64,000 nucleotides of DNA from JBKECY01 sp047975025 (GTDB lineage Bacteria; Bacillota; Clostridia; Lachnospirales; Lachnospiraceae). The stretch is taken from the NCBI GenBank assembly GCA_047975025.1, contig JBKECY010000003.1, positions 1-64,000 of the forward strand, given 5' to 3'. Every line of letters starts with the position of its first letter. Position 1 is the stretch's first letter. The position numbers and the translations under genes were made by a program. Positions 33,901 to 43,030 of the stretch are shown one piece after another. Under the pieces are notes generated by a model. It had not been told where the DNA came from, did not search any database, and saw nothing but the letters and a program-made list of their open reading frames with translations.

Positions 33901-35874
33901 TTATTTTGTAAGCATAAGCAGCACATCATTACTGCGTGCGATGAATTTTGTCATTTCATCCGGTGTCAATTGTTTGTGGCTGAGCAAAGCCAGATCATAG
34001 AGCTGCTCGCATAGCACAGTTACTTTTTTGGATTTTTGATGCTCCAATAAGTATTGTACCAGAGGGTGTCTTGAATTCAAGACCAGAGTGCCTTCTGTAC
34101 CGAACATGTTCGGATCCATACCACCGGCACCGCCCATGCTGTACATTTTCATCATATCCTGCATACGTCTGGATTCCTCAGATACGGTAATCATGGAAGC
34201 CACAGAATCATTCTTTAGCGCTTTGATGCTGACTTCAAGTTTTTCCTTGCCAAGTGTTTTCTGGAAAAGCTTTGTTAGCTTATCCACGTCTTTTTCCACA
34301 AGCTCACTGTCCGAAGATACGTCGTCAGTCATTTCTGAGTCAATACGCTGGAAATGAACGGTGTCATTCACCTGCTCTAAGTGGGAGATGAATGTAGTAT
34401 CAATCGTGTGTGTAAGATATACAGCGTCTTTACCGGCATCTTTGAACAAGTTGATATACTGGCTCTGCTGCACCTCATCTGTGATGTAGTAAATGGTGGT
34501 TTTAGGAGTTTCTTCCGGAGCCTCTGTCTCAGCAGCGTCCTCAGTAACGGTTTCCACCTCTACGGCCTTGCCCTCTTCATCTACGGCTGAACTTGTTTCC
34601 TCTTCAGCTTCTTCGGACTTGTTCTTCTCAATGCAGTCCGCAAGGGTCAGATATTTTTGATCCAAATCCTTGAACAGGATGGAAGCGGAAAGCTTTTCAG
34701 CAAATTTAGCATCCTTGATGCAGCCGAATTTGATAAATGGGCTGATGTCATCCCAATAGGACTCATAAGCTTCGCGGTTTGTCTTGCACATTCCGGTGAG
34801 TTTGTCGGCGACCTTTTTGGAAATGTAATCAGATATTTTTGTTACAAATCCATCATTTTGAAGAGCACTTCTGGATACATTCAAAGGCAGGTCAGGACAG
34901 TCGATGACTCCCTTTAACAGCATTAGGAATTCAGGAATGACTTCTTTGATATTGTCAGCGATGAAAACCTGATTGTTGTAGAGCTTGATCGTTCCCTCAA
35001 TGGAGTCATACTGTGTGTTGATCTTAGGGAAATATAAGATACCTTTTAAATTAAAAGGATAATCCATATTAAGGTGAATCCAGAATAAAGGTTCTTTGTA
35101 ATCCAAGAAGACCTTTCTGTAAAACTCTTTGTATTCTTCATCCGTACAATCACTCGGATGTTTCATCCACAAGGGGTGGGTATCGCTCAGCGATTCAGGA
35201 ACTTTTGGCTCCTCCCCTTCTTTGGGTTCTTCCGGTGCTGCGTTGGCATTTGTCAGGAAAATCTCAACAGGCATAAATGAGCAATACTTTGAAATGACTT
35301 CACGAGCCTTATACTCATTGGCAAATTGAAGGCTTTCTTCATTTAAAAATAAGGTGATCTCCGTACCGACGGTATCCTTGGTACCTTCACCGATTTCATA
35401 TACAGTACCGCCATCGCAGGTCCAATGGACTGCCGGTGCATCCCCTTTGTACGACAGAGAGTCAATGTGAACCTCATCTGCTACCATAAAAGCAGAATAA
35501 AAGCCCAGTCCAAAGTGTCCGATCATCTGGTCATCGGTAGTCTTGTCCTTGTACTTCTCCAAGAACTCCGTAGCTCCGGAAAAAGCGATCTGTGTAATAT
35601 ATTCTTCGACTTCCTCTGCCGTCATGCCGATACCGTTGTCGATGAATTTCAAAGTTTTCTCTTCGGGATTTACAATGACTTCAATTTTACTCTTGTAATC
35701 TTCCGGAAATGAGTATTCGCCCATGATTTCAAGCTTTTTGAGCTTTGTAATGGCATCACAGCCGTTGGAAATCAGCTCTCTGAAGAAAATGTCATGGTCA
35801 GAATATAACCATTTCTTTATAATTGGAAAAATATTCTCACTGTTGATTGATAAATTACCTTGTTTTGTTGACAT
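33901..35874 (-). CDS. htpG: Molecular chaperone HtpG (Hsp90)
   Basis: 657 residues starting MSTKQGNLSINSENIFPIIKK. The N-terminal GHKL ATPase domain shows ELISNGCDAITKLKK, DNGIGMTAEEV, GHFGLGFYSAFMVAD and the ATP-lid TEITLFL. The middle domain contains IHLNMDYPFNLKGILYFP, VFIADNIKEVIPEFL and VDCPDLPLNVSR-like motifs, then the C-terminal dimerisation domain. An acidic Glu/Thr-rich insertion near residues 415-455 (EEAEEETSSAVDEEGK) is longer than usual. A CIRCE operator and promoter lie directly upstream. Confidence 0.96.
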   Translation of the reverse strand: MSTKQGNLSINSENIFPIIKKWLYSDHDIFFRELISNGCDAITKLKKLEIMGEYSFPEDYKSKIEVIVNPEEKTLKFIDNGIGMTAEEVEEYITQIAFSGATEFLEKYKDKTTDDQMIGHFGLGFYSAFMVADEVHIDSLSYKGDAPAVHWTCDGGTVYEIGEGTKDTVGTEITLFLNEESLQFANEYKAREVISKYCSFMPVEIFLTNANAAPEEPKEGEEPKVPESLSDTHPLWMKHPSDCTDEEYKEFYRKVFLDYKEPLFWIHLNMDYPFNLKGILYFPKINTQYDSIEGTIKLYNNQVFIADNIKEVIPEFLMLLKGVIDCPDLPLNVSRSALQNDGFVTKISDYISKKVADKLTGMCKTNREAYESYWDDISPFIKFGCIKDAKFAEKLSASILFKDLDQKYLTLADCIEKNKSEEAEEETSSAVDEEGKAVEVETVTEDAAETEAPEETPKTTIYYITDEVQQSQYINLFKDAGKDAVYLTHTIDTTFISHLEQVNDTVHFQRIDSEMTDDVSSDSELVEKDVDKLTKLFQKTLGKEKLEVSIKALKNDSVASMITVSEESRRMQDMMKMYSMGGAGGMDPNMFGTEGTLVLNSRHPLVQYLLEHQKSKKVTVLCEQLYDLALLSHKQLTPDEMTKFIARSNDVLLMLTK

Positions 35875-35911
35875 AGTAAGTTCGTCTGCCTCCTTTTTTT
35901 TACTAACTATT

Positions 35912-35940
35912 ATTCTAATACCTGGGTACTAAAAAGTCAA
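35912..35940 (-). promoter_or_regulatory. htpG promoter
   Basis: On the minus strand TTGACT (35940-35935), a 17-bp spacer and TAGAAT (35917-35912). The CIRCE element ends 8 bp upstream of the -35. Confidence 0.75.
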
Positions 35941-35947
35941 GACAAAA

Positions 35948-35974
35948 TTAGCACTCGTCAAAAAAGAGTGCTAA
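35948..35974 (-). promoter_or_regulatory. CIRCE operator before htpG
   Basis: TTAGCACTC (35948-35956), 9 bp, GAGTGCTAA (35966-35974): an exact match to consensus. Unlike in the groES and clpB loci, it sits just upstream of the promoter rather than over or after it. Its other edge is 4 bp from the stop codon of the preceding gene. Confidence 0.95.
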
Positions 35975-35977
35975 CAA

Positions 35978-36481
35978 TCAGCCTTGCTCAAAAGGCATGC
36001 CATTTTGTCTGAAAAAGCTTAGTACTGTGTTGTCCCACAGCACATCAAGTGTCTTGTCCAGTGTGAAAAAGCGAAGGGAAGAGCCTGTGGTACAGCTCAT
36101 CAGACCGTCATGGAACTGCAGGTTCATATAGAGGCCTGTCACATCCTCAGCGTGCAGAGGCAATCCATTCTCAGACAGCAGCTGTGCGACCTGTGGGCCG
36201 GGAAGCTGCAAGATAAACTTAAAGCTGATAGGAGGACGATTTCCTTTGATTAAGGACAGCAGAATCGGTCGTACATCTTTCCAGCAGGAAAAGGGCTGTG
36301 CAGCAACCCCGTCAATTTCGTCCTGTGAAGAATCAAAAAAATCGTGGTGCAGCTGTCCGTCGATGGTAAAAGTATTAAAGGTCGTGACGAAGCCTTCGAA
36401 GAACCAGAAATGGTCGAACACATCCTGCAGCAGAAGCTTGGATGTGAAATCCTTCTGGTCTAAAATAGTAAATGCAATCAT
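35978..36481 (-). CDS. DUF5721-like protein
   Basis: 167 residues starting MIAFTILDQKDFTSKLLLQDVFDHF. It resembles a Lachnospiraceae family I know as DUF5721, of unknown function. It has no signal or membrane segment, with a regular alternation of hydrophobic strands. Motifs: FNTFTIDGQLHHDFFD, the FKFILQLPGPQVAQLL stretch and NLQFHDGLMSCTTGSSLRFFTLD. It lies upstream of htpG on the same strand, with the htpG promoter and CIRCE in the gap between them, so the two may be read together as well as separately. Confidence 0.72.
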   Translation of the reverse strand: MIAFTILDQKDFTSKLLLQDVFDHFWFFEGFVTTFNTFTIDGQLHHDFFDSSQDEIDGVAAQPFSCWKDVRPILLSLIKGNRPPISFKFILQLPGPQVAQLLSENGLPLHAEDVTGLYMNLQFHDGLMSCTTGSSLRFFTLDKTLDVLWDNTVLSFFRQNGMPFEQG

Positions 36482-36642
36482 AGGAACTCCTTTACGGTAT
36501 CAATGTATTTGTAGTATAGCGTATTTGCAGGAAAAAAGGTAGTAAAAAATATGGGAAGTGCTTAAGGAGAATTCCTCCTTTTCTTTTTAATTGGAATGTT
36601 GTATAATACAAAACAGAGTACAATAGATTAAAGGAGAGTTTT

Positions 36643-36909
36643 ATGGGAACTGTAAAAATGGACAAATACCAGAAGCGCAGAGACAGCAAAGCCAGAGAAA
36701 AAGAGAGAGAGAAACGCATTTTGCGTGTAGAGAAGATTGTTGCGGGTGTTATTGGTCTGGCTATTGTAGCTTGGATTGGATTTTCGATTTATGGGAAAGT
36801 TGAGCAGGCACAGTTGGCAGAAGTTAAGAGTATTGTAATGGACACAACAGCAGTGGACGAATATCTTCAGACTGTAAGTGACTCTGTCAGCGAAGAAAGC
36901 GGAGAATAA
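36643..36909 (+). CDS. Small single-pass membrane protein
   Basis: 88 residues. ATG 36643 follows AAGGAGAG. A strongly basic, charged N-terminus (residues 1-30, many Lys/Arg/Glu) is followed by one membrane helix, IVAGVIGLAIVAWIGFSIYG (about 31-50), and a short acidic external tail. The positive charges on the inner side fix the topology N-in. I do not recognise a family; similar small proteins sit near chaperone genes in Clostridia. A terminator follows. Confidence 0.7.
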   Translation: MGTVKMDKYQKRRDSKAREKEREKRILRVEKIVAGVIGLAIVAWIGFSIYGKVEQAQLAEVKSIVMDTTAVDEYLQTVSDSVSEESGE

Positions 36910-36923
36910 AATAAAAGTATAAA

Positions 36924-36965
36924 AAAAGAACCTCAAGATCAGCAATGGGCTTGGGGTTCTCTTTC
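36924..36965 (+). terminator. Terminator after the small membrane protein gene
   Basis: AGAACCTCAAG ... CTTGGGGTTCT stem with a loop of 11 nt, flanked by A-run and CTTTCT. It can also serve the convergent cold-shock gene. Confidence 0.75.
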
Positions 36966-36985
36966 TGGTTACTTACGGTAAAGAA

Positions 36986-37186
36986 TTATAATTTCTCAAC
37001 GTTAGCAGCTTGTTGTCCACGAGCGCCTTCGCTTAAGTCGTAAGAAACAGCCTGTCCTTCTTCTAAGGATTTGAAACCGTCACCTAAGATTGCAGAAAAG
37101 TGTACGAATACATCTGATCCGTCTTCTCCTGTGATAAATCCATAACCCTTCTCAGCATTGAACCATTTTACAGTTCCCTTGTTCAT
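36986..37186 (-). CDS. Cold-shock protein (CspA family)
   Basis: 66 residues starting MNKGTVKWFNAEKGYGFITG, with the RNA-binding motifs KGYGFIT and DVFVHFSAI of the cold-shock domain. It is a single small OB-fold that binds single-stranded RNA and DNA. It starts at complement ATG 37186 behind TGGAGGTAAC. The upstream gap (37187-37426) contains on its minus strand an AT-rich leader of about 130 nt with a small hairpin ACTGGT...ACCAGT, as often seen in cold-shock mRNAs. Confidence 0.97.
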   Translation of the reverse strand: MNKGTVKWFNAEKGYGFITGEDGSDVFVHFSAILGDGFKSLEEGQAVSYDLSEGARGQQAANVEKL

Positions 37187-37426
37187 GATGTTACCTCCAT
37201 ATAAAAATTAAAATGTGTTACTGGTATAAAAAAATTCACCAGTTTTTACAGACAATATTATATGTAATATAATCTCTAAAAACTAGTGATTCGCTCTTAC
37301 ATCCAATAAATTCCTTTATAAAGCAATTATAATCGGAGAAAAGATAAAAGTCAAGAAGAAAAAGGGCTTTCTTTCGGGCGATTTCTCGTGTATGATGTAA
37401 GAAGTAGTGGAAAGGAGACAGGAAAA

Positions 37427-38713
37427 ATGGGCATATTGATTACAGGGGGTAGAATCCTTGATCCGCATAGCGGACGGGACGAAATCGGAGATATTTATAT
37501 AGAAGAAGGACTGATACAAAACGAGGAAGCCGCAAAGGCAGGTGAAACTATTGAAAAGATTGATGCGGCAGGCTGTTTTGTTATGCCCGGACTGATTGAT
37601 CTGCATGTGCATCTGCGCGATCCCGGCTATGAGTATAAAGAGGATATTATATCCGGAGCCAGAGCAGCTGCCAAAGGAGGATTTACGACCGTTGTGGCCA
37701 TGCCGAATACGAATCCGCCGATTGACACACCGGATAAGGTGAAGTATGTCACGAATAAAGCAAAACAAATGTCAGATATCTGCATACTACAGGCCGGTGC
37801 CGTCACTATGAAGCAGGCGGGTCAGGAGCTGGCAGATATTGAAGGGATGATTGCGGCTGGTATACCGGCGATAACAGAAGACGGAAAATCCGTTATGAAT
37901 CTTAAATTATATAAAGAAGCAATGGAGATTGCAGCCCGGGCGGATATTCCTGTCATGGCACATTGTGAAGACAGAGAGCTGGCATGTGATGGCTGTATGC
38001 ACGAAAGCGATAAGTCCAGAGAGCTTGGTCTGCAGGGGATTACAAATGCCACAGAGGATGTAATCGTTGCCAGAGATATTATACTGGCCAAAGAGACAGG
38101 AGCCAGACTGCATTTATGTCATTGCTCCACCAAGGGAAGCGTCAAATTGATTCAAAAGGGGAAGGAAGAAGGGGTGCGCGTAAGCGGAGAAGTCTGCCCG
38201 CATCATTTTACACTTACGAGTGAAGATATCCCCGCAGATGATGCCAACTATAAGATGAACCCGCCGCTTCGCAGCAGAGAAGATGTTGAGGCATTGCTGG
38301 CAGGACTTAAAGACGGTACGATTGAGGTGATCAGTACAGATCATGCACCTCACTCGGAGAAGGAGAAGAGGACCTCGATGAAAGAGGCACCGTTTGGAAT
38401 CGTAGGTCTTGAGACGAGCGTCAGCCTTACAATTTCCGAACTGGTGGACAAAGGAATTATTACACCGCTTGAAATGGCGGAGAAAATGAGTTATAATCCG
38501 TCAAGGATTCTCAATATTGCCAGGGGAACATTAGCAGAGGGAGCGATTGCAGATGTAACCATCATCGATCCCAAAGCGGCCTATACCATTGATAAAAATA
38601 AGTTTGTATCCAAGGGAAAGAACACACCGTTTCATGGCAGACCTGTCAAGGGCCGTGTGCTGTACACGATTTGTGAAGGTAAGGTTGTCTACCAATACCA
38701 AGACAAAGAATAG
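37427..38713 (+). CDS. pyrC: Dihydroorotase
   Basis: 428 residues, a zinc amidohydrolase closing carbamoyl-aspartate to dihydroorotate. ATG 37427 has AAAGGAGACAGG upstream. The metal site is DLHVHLRDPG, with further ligands in MAHCEDREL and HCSTKGSV and the catalytic ISTDHAPHSEKEK. It is the first gene of the plus-strand set pyrC-pyrF-pyrK-pyrD (gaps 44, 28 and 0 bp), likely one operon. Confidence 0.97.
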   Translation: MGILITGGRILDPHSGRDEIGDIYIEEGLIQNEEAAKAGETIEKIDAAGCFVMPGLIDLHVHLRDPGYEYKEDIISGARAAAKGGFTTVVAMPNTNPPIDTPDKVKYVTNKAKQMSDICILQAGAVTMKQAGQELADIEGMIAAGIPAITEDGKSVMNLKLYKEAMEIAARADIPVMAHCEDRELACDGCMHESDKSRELGLQGITNATEDVIVARDIILAKETGARLHLCHCSTKGSVKLIQKGKEEGVRVSGEVCPHHFTLTSEDIPADDANYKMNPPLRSREDVEALLAGLKDGTIEVISTDHAPHSEKEKRTSMKEAPFGIVGLETSVSLTISELVDKGIITPLEMAEKMSYNPSRILNIARGTLAEGAIADVTIIDPKAAYTIDKNKFVSKGKNTPFHGRPVKGRVLYTICEGKVVYQYQDKE

Positions 38714-38757
38714 GCGCGAAGAGAATTGCAGAGAAGTAGTATAGAAGGGATTGTAAA

Positions 38758-39684
38758 ATGATAAATCGACTGATAGAAAAGATTAAAGCAACGAATGCAC
38801 CCATAGTGGTTGGATTAGACCCCATGCTTTCTTTTATACCTGCCACCATTAAAGAACGGGCTTATGCAGCATACGGCGAGACATTAAGCGGTGCAGGGGA
38901 AGCAATCTGGCAGTACAACAAAGAGCTCATTGATGCGGTATGGGATCTGATTCCTGCCGTTAAACCGCAGATTGCCATGTATGAGCAGTTCGGTCTGGAG
39001 GGTCTGATGGCTTTTCAGAAAACAGTGAAGTATGCGCAGGAAAAGGGGCTTGTGGTCATCGGCGATATCAAGCGCGGCGATATAGGTTCCACATCACAGG
39101 CGTATGCGGTCGGACATCTTGGCAAGGTAAAAGTCGGGAATACGATGCAGCGTGTCTTTGACGAGGATTTTGTGACTGTGAATCCCTATCTGGGAACCGA
39201 TGGAGTAAAGCCTTTTGTCGAAGTTTGCAAGGAAGAGAACAAAGGTCTGTTCATATTAGTCAAAACATCAAACCCATCCAGTGGTGAATTCCAGGATCAG
39301 CTGGTCAATGGCCGTCCGTTGTATGAACTGGTAGCGGAAAAAGTTGTGGAGTGGGGGGAAGCTCATATGGGCGAAACTTACAGCAATATTGGAGCAGTTG
39401 TCGGAGCAACCTATCCGGAGATGGGACGGGTACTCAGAAAGCTTATGCCGAAGACCTTCATTCTGGTTCCGGGCTACGGAGCACAGGGCGGTTCAGGCAA
39501 GGATTTGGTTCCGTTCTTTAATGAAGACGGGCTGGGGGCTATCGTGAATTCCTCGAGGGGGATTATCGCGGCATACCAGCAGGAGAAGTACAGCCGGTTT
39601 GCAGAGAAGGATTTTGCACAGGCGTCGCGTCAGGCAGTACTGGACATGATTGCGGATATTGACGGTGCGCTGCAGAGCCGATAG
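38758..39684 (+). CDS. pyrF: Orotidine-5'-phosphate decarboxylase, long form
   Basis: 308 residues. The catalytic Lys/Asp cluster is GDIKRGDIGSTSQAY. The start MINRLIEKIKATNAPIVVGLDP and the closing motif FLVPGYGAQGGSGKD-type (here ILVPGYGAQGGSGKDL) are standard for type 2 enzymes. It removes CO2 from OMP to yield UMP, the last step of the pathway. It follows pyrC by 44 bp. Confidence 0.96.
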   Translation: MINRLIEKIKATNAPIVVGLDPMLSFIPATIKERAYAAYGETLSGAGEAIWQYNKELIDAVWDLIPAVKPQIAMYEQFGLEGLMAFQKTVKYAQEKGLVVIGDIKRGDIGSTSQAYAVGHLGKVKVGNTMQRVFDEDFVTVNPYLGTDGVKPFVEVCKEENKGLFILVKTSNPSSGEFQDQLVNGRPLYELVAEKVVEWGEAHMGETYSNIGAVVGATYPEMGRVLRKLMPKTFILVPGYGAQGGSGKDLVPFFNEDGLGAIVNSSRGIIAAYQQEKYSRFAEKDFAQASRQAVLDMIADIDGALQSR

Positions 39685-39712
39685 CATCGCACAGTAGGAA
39701 TAAGGAGAACTT

Positions 39713-40498
39713 GTGGGAGAAATTAGGAAGAACACATATACAATAGTTTCACAGACAAAAATTGCATCAGATGTATTCGACCTGTGGATGCAGGCAGAGG
39801 ATGTGACACGTATGGCTGTGCCCGGGCAATTTGTCATGCTGTATCTCAATGACGGGAGCAGTCTTTTGCCACGCCCAATCAGTATTTGTGAATTGGATCG
39901 GGAGCGGGGACGGCTGCGTCTGGTATATCGGATTCTGGGAAAAGGAACGGCGGCATTTGCCCAAGCTTCCGCAGGTGATACCCTGCAGATGATGGGGCCG
40001 CTTGGCAATGGATTCCCCATCGCCAGGGCGGCAGGAAAGCGTGTACTGCTGGTCGCCGGCGGAATTGGAATTCCCCCTATGGTGGAGACGGCAAAATCCC
40101 TGCAAAAGGAGAGCAGAGAAATCACGACGGTAGCAGGCTACCGCAACGAGCTCTTTTTGCAGGCGGATTTGGAGCGCTATGGCCAGGTATTGGTGGCAAC
40201 AGAAGACGGGAGCGAGGGCACTTTGGGAAATGTGCTGGATGTATTACATACCGCCAAACCCGCCGGCGATATCATGTTTGCCTGTGGGCCGGCACCTATG
40301 CTGCGTGCGTTGCAGGAGTATGCGCAGCAGACGGGAATAGAATGCTGGATTTCTACGGAAGAGAGAATGGCATGCGGTGTTGGCGCCTGTCTGGCCTGTG
40401 TCTGTAAGACAGTAAAACAAGATGAGCATTCACATGTTTATAATACCCGCGTCTGTAAGGAAGGACCGGTATTCTTGAGTACGGAGGTGATCATCTGA
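39713..40498 (+). CDS. pyrK: Dihydroorotate dehydrogenase electron-transfer subunit
   Basis: 261 residues from GTG 39713, with AGGAG 5 nt upstream. The FAD-binding ferredoxin-reductase fold shows LLPRPISICELD; the NAD-binding part begins VLLVAGGIGIPPMVE. The C-terminal Cys cluster (EERMACGVGACLACVCK plus a later Cys) binds the 2Fe-2S centre. It passes electrons from PyrD to NAD+. It overlaps pyrD by one base, and the two proteins form the 1B-type enzyme. Confidence 0.95.
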   Translation: MGEIRKNTYTIVSQTKIASDVFDLWMQAEDVTRMAVPGQFVMLYLNDGSSLLPRPISICELDRERGRLRLVYRILGKGTAAFAQASAGDTLQMMGPLGNGFPIARAAGKRVLLVAGGIGIPPMVETAKSLQKESREITTVAGYRNELFLQADLERYGQVLVATEDGSEGTLGNVLDVLHTAKPAGDIMFACGPAPMLRALQEYAQQTGIECWISTEERMACGVGACLACVCKTVKQDEHSHVYNTRVCKEGPVFLSTEVII

Positions 40499-41400
40499 TG
40501 AATATGGGAGTAAAGATAGCCGGAGTTGATTTCAAGAATCCTGTGACGACGGCTTCAGGCACGTTTGGTTCGGGTATGGAATATGCCTCTTTTGTTAACT
40601 TGAATCGCCTGGGCGCCGTTACGACAAAGGGCGTAGCCAATGTGCCATGGACAGGGAATGCGACACCGCGTGTGGCTGAGACCTACGGGGGAATGCTGAA
40701 TGCAATCGGGCTGCAAAATCCTGGAATGGAAGTGTTCTGCGAACGTGACCTTGCGTTTCTAAAACAATATGATACGAAAGTGATTGTAAATGTGTGCGGC
40801 AAGACAACCGAGGATTACTGTGCCGTTGTGGAGCGCTTAGCGGAAGAAGAAGTGGATTTGCTGGAAATCAACATATCGTGCCCAAACGTCAAAGAGGGTG
40901 GAATCGCCTTTGGACAAAATGCAAAGTCCGTTGAGGCAATCACATCCGATATTAAGAAAATTGCCAGACAGCCCATCATTATGAAATTAAGCCCGAACGT
41001 AACAGATATCAAAGAAATGGCGAAGGCGGCAGAAGCAGGAGGGGCGGATGCACTCTCCCTGATTAATACCATTACGGGAATGCAGATTGATGCTGAGCGC
41101 CGTACGTTCGTGCTTGCCAATAAGACCGGAGGGCTCTCAGGACCAGCCGTTAAGCCGGTAGCGCTGCGTATGGTCTATGAGACGGCACAGGCAGTCGCAC
41201 TGCCCTTAATTGCAATGGGCGGTATTGCCAATGCACAGGATGCTATGGAATTTATTTTGGCAGGAGCCACAATGGTCGCTGTGGGGACGGCGAATTTCAT
41301 TAATCCGTTAGCAACCATTGAGGTTATTGAAGGAATCGAAGATTATCTGAAACGTCATCAGGTTGAGGATATCCGTCAGTTAATTGGTGTTGTAGGCTAG
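40498..41400 (+). CDS. pyrD: Dihydroorotate dehydrogenase 1B, catalytic subunit
   Basis: 300 residues, FMN barrel. It starts MNMGVKIAGVDFKNPVTTASG. The catalytic base is Cys in NISCPNVKEGG, which marks the class 1B enzyme that needs PyrK. The FMN-phosphate loop is MGGIANAQDAMEFILAGA. It oxidises dihydroorotate to orotate with NAD+ through PyrK. It is the last of the pyrC-F-K-D run; a terminator follows and pyrE starts 162 bp later. Confidence 0.96.
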   Translation: MNMGVKIAGVDFKNPVTTASGTFGSGMEYASFVNLNRLGAVTTKGVANVPWTGNATPRVAETYGGMLNAIGLQNPGMEVFCERDLAFLKQYDTKVIVNVCGKTTEDYCAVVERLAEEEVDLLEINISCPNVKEGGIAFGQNAKSVEAITSDIKKIARQPIIMKLSPNVTDIKEMAKAAEAGGADALSLINTITGMQIDAERRTFVLANKTGGLSGPAVKPVALRMVYETAQAVALPLIAMGGIANAQDAMEFILAGATMVAVGTANFINPLATIEVIEGIEDYLKRHQVEDIRQLIGVVG

Positions 41401-41424
41401 TAAAAGACTGGATTGCAGGATAGA

Positions 41425-41461
41425 AGAGAGTCATGAATTTTTAGATTCATGGCTCTTTTAT
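41425..41461 (+). terminator. Terminator between pyrD and pyrE
   Basis: AGAGTCATGAAT ... ATTCATGGCTCT with a TTTTAG-like loop, then TTTTA. A second small GC-rich dyad (ACACC...GGTGT) follows at about 41465-41483. Confidence 0.78.
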
Positions 41462-41561
41462 CGTGACACCACCCAACGGGTGTGGTAAAATGTTAGAGCA
41501 GAGTATAGCCTGCCGATAGGAGTACTAAGCGAAATATTGATAAGAATAAGGAGTCGTTAAG

Positions 41562-42236
41562 ATGAAAGAATACAAAAAAGAATTTATAGAATTTATGATA
41601 GATTGTGATGTTTTGAAATTCGGGGATTTTGTCACGAAAAGCGGCAGAAAGACCCCATTTTTTGTAAATACGGGTTTTTACAGAACCGGTGAGCAGCTTG
41701 CACGTTTGGGAGGATACTACGCAAAAGCGATTCAAGAGACGTTTGGTCTTTCGTTTGATGTGCTGTTCGGACCGGCGTATAAAGGGATTCCACTGACTGT
41801 TGCAACGACGATTGCCATCAGTAACCTATACAATACACAGATTCGCTATGCTTCGAACCGCAAGGAAGTCAAGGATCATGGAGATACCGGGATTTTACTG
41901 GGGAGTCCACTGACCGATGGGGACAAGGTGGTTATTATTGAAGACGTGACAACCGCGGGCACATCTATACAGGAAACCCTGCCGATCCTCAAAGCACAGG
42001 CAGACACTGAGCCGATAGGTCTGGTAGTATCGGTTGACCGCATGGAGCGTGGCAGGACTGAGAAAAGTGCGCTGCAGGAAATTCAGGAGACATACGGGCT
42101 TAAGACGACTGCAATTGTAACTATGGAGGAAGTGGTATCTCATCTGTATAACAAAGAATATAAGGGTAAAATCGTGATTGATGATACGCTCAAGCATGCA
42201 ATTGATGAATACTATGTTCAATATGGTGTGAAATAA
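41562..42236 (+). CDS. pyrE: Orotate phosphoribosyltransferase
   Basis: 224 residues. ATG 41562 has AAGGAG upstream. PRPP-binding signature: VVIIEDVTTAGTS, with KTPFFVNTGFYRTGEQL and the FGPAYKGIPLTV segment at the orotate site. It converts orotate and PRPP to OMP. It begins a second cluster: a VanZ-like, a DUF6142-like, an HD-domain and an aminopeptidase gene follow with tiny gaps or overlaps. Confidence 0.97.
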   Translation: MKEYKKEFIEFMIDCDVLKFGDFVTKSGRKTPFFVNTGFYRTGEQLARLGGYYAKAIQETFGLSFDVLFGPAYKGIPLTVATTIAISNLYNTQIRYASNRKEVKDHGDTGILLGSPLTDGDKVVIIEDVTTAGTSIQETLPILKAQADTEPIGLVVSVDRMERGRTEKSALQEIQETYGLKTTAIVTMEEVVSHLYNKEYKGKIVIDDTLKHAIDEYYVQYGVK

Positions 42237-42252
42237 TTTGGGTGGTGGGAAC

Positions 42253-42726
42253 ATGAGCAGGAAAAGTGGGAGAACGTTTCGCCGAACATTGGGCATTGTG
42301 ATTTTTGTGCTCTATATGCTAGTCCTGGCCTACTTTTTGTTCTTTTCAGAATCATATGGGAGAGGAATTGTACAGGATGAATACCGCTATAATCTGATAC
42401 CGTTTCATGAGATCCTGCGTTTCTGGACCTATCGTAACGAGTTAGGGCTTATGGCAATGCTGACGAATATCTTTGGCAATATTCTTGCGTTTGTTCCCCT
42501 GGGATTTATCCCTCCCATGATTTCAAGACGGGCCAAGAGTATATGGTTTAGTATGGCACTGGGATTTACCTTAAGTGTATGCGTAGAGATTACGCAGTTT
42601 TTTACAAGAGTCGGCTCACTGGATGTAGATGATGTATTGCTGAACACATTTGGTGCGATTTGCGGATATTGGGCCTATCTGATACTGCAGTACATCAGGA
42701 GGAGAAGAAATGGCAAAAAGATATAA
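42253..42726 (+). CDS. VanZ-family membrane protein
   Basis: 157 residues from ATG 42253; a TTG at 42238 is a possible earlier start, right behind the pyrE stop. Four membrane helices with the VanZ features YRYNLIPFHEILRFW, NIFGNILAFVPLGFIPP and VGSLDVDDVLLNTFGAICGY. VanZ proteins give low-level teicoplanin resistance in enterococci by an unclear route; here a housekeeping envelope role is more likely. Its end overlaps the next gene by 17 bp. Confidence 0.9.
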   Translation: MSRKSGRTFRRTLGIVIFVLYMLVLAYFLFFSESYGRGIVQDEYRYNLIPFHEILRFWTYRNELGLMAMLTNIFGNILAFVPLGFIPPMISRRAKSIWFSMALGFTLSVCVEITQFFTRVGSLDVDDVLLNTFGAICGYWAYLILQYIRRRRNGKKI

Positions 42727-43030
42727 ATATACATTTGCAAGGCAAAAGGAAGCAGCGCAGGGCATTGTGTCAAGTGCAATTGCAGGGATGTCATTTCTGC
42801 TGTTCATAGTAGTTGTTATACTTTCCTTTGCGTTTCAGCAAAAAGCAGAAATCGCGATTGGGGCATTGAGCCTGTTCGCCATGCTTAGTGCTGTGTATGG
42901 ATTTGTGCAGGGGCTTAAAAGCTTCTCAAAAAAAGAAGAAGGGCATCTGTTCAGTATTATCGGTTCCCTAAGTAATGGGGTGATTATGATTGGATGGCTG
43001 GGGCTATACCTTACAGGAGTTTCGATATGA
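42710..43030 (+). CDS. DUF6142-like small membrane protein
   Basis: 106 residues with three membrane helices (about residues 24-45, 49-70 and 85-104). It starts MAKRYKYTFARQKEAAQGIVSS. It resembles the clostridial DUF6142 family, of unknown function. It overlaps the VanZ gene by 17 bp upstream and the HD-domain gene by 4 bp downstream (ATGA), so it is tightly coupled in translation. Confidence 0.7.
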   Translation: MAKRYKYTFARQKEAAQGIVSSAIAGMSFLLFIVVVILSFAFQQKAEIAIGALSLFAMLSAVYGFVQGLKSFSKKEEGHLFSIIGSLSNGVIMIGWLGLYLTGVSI

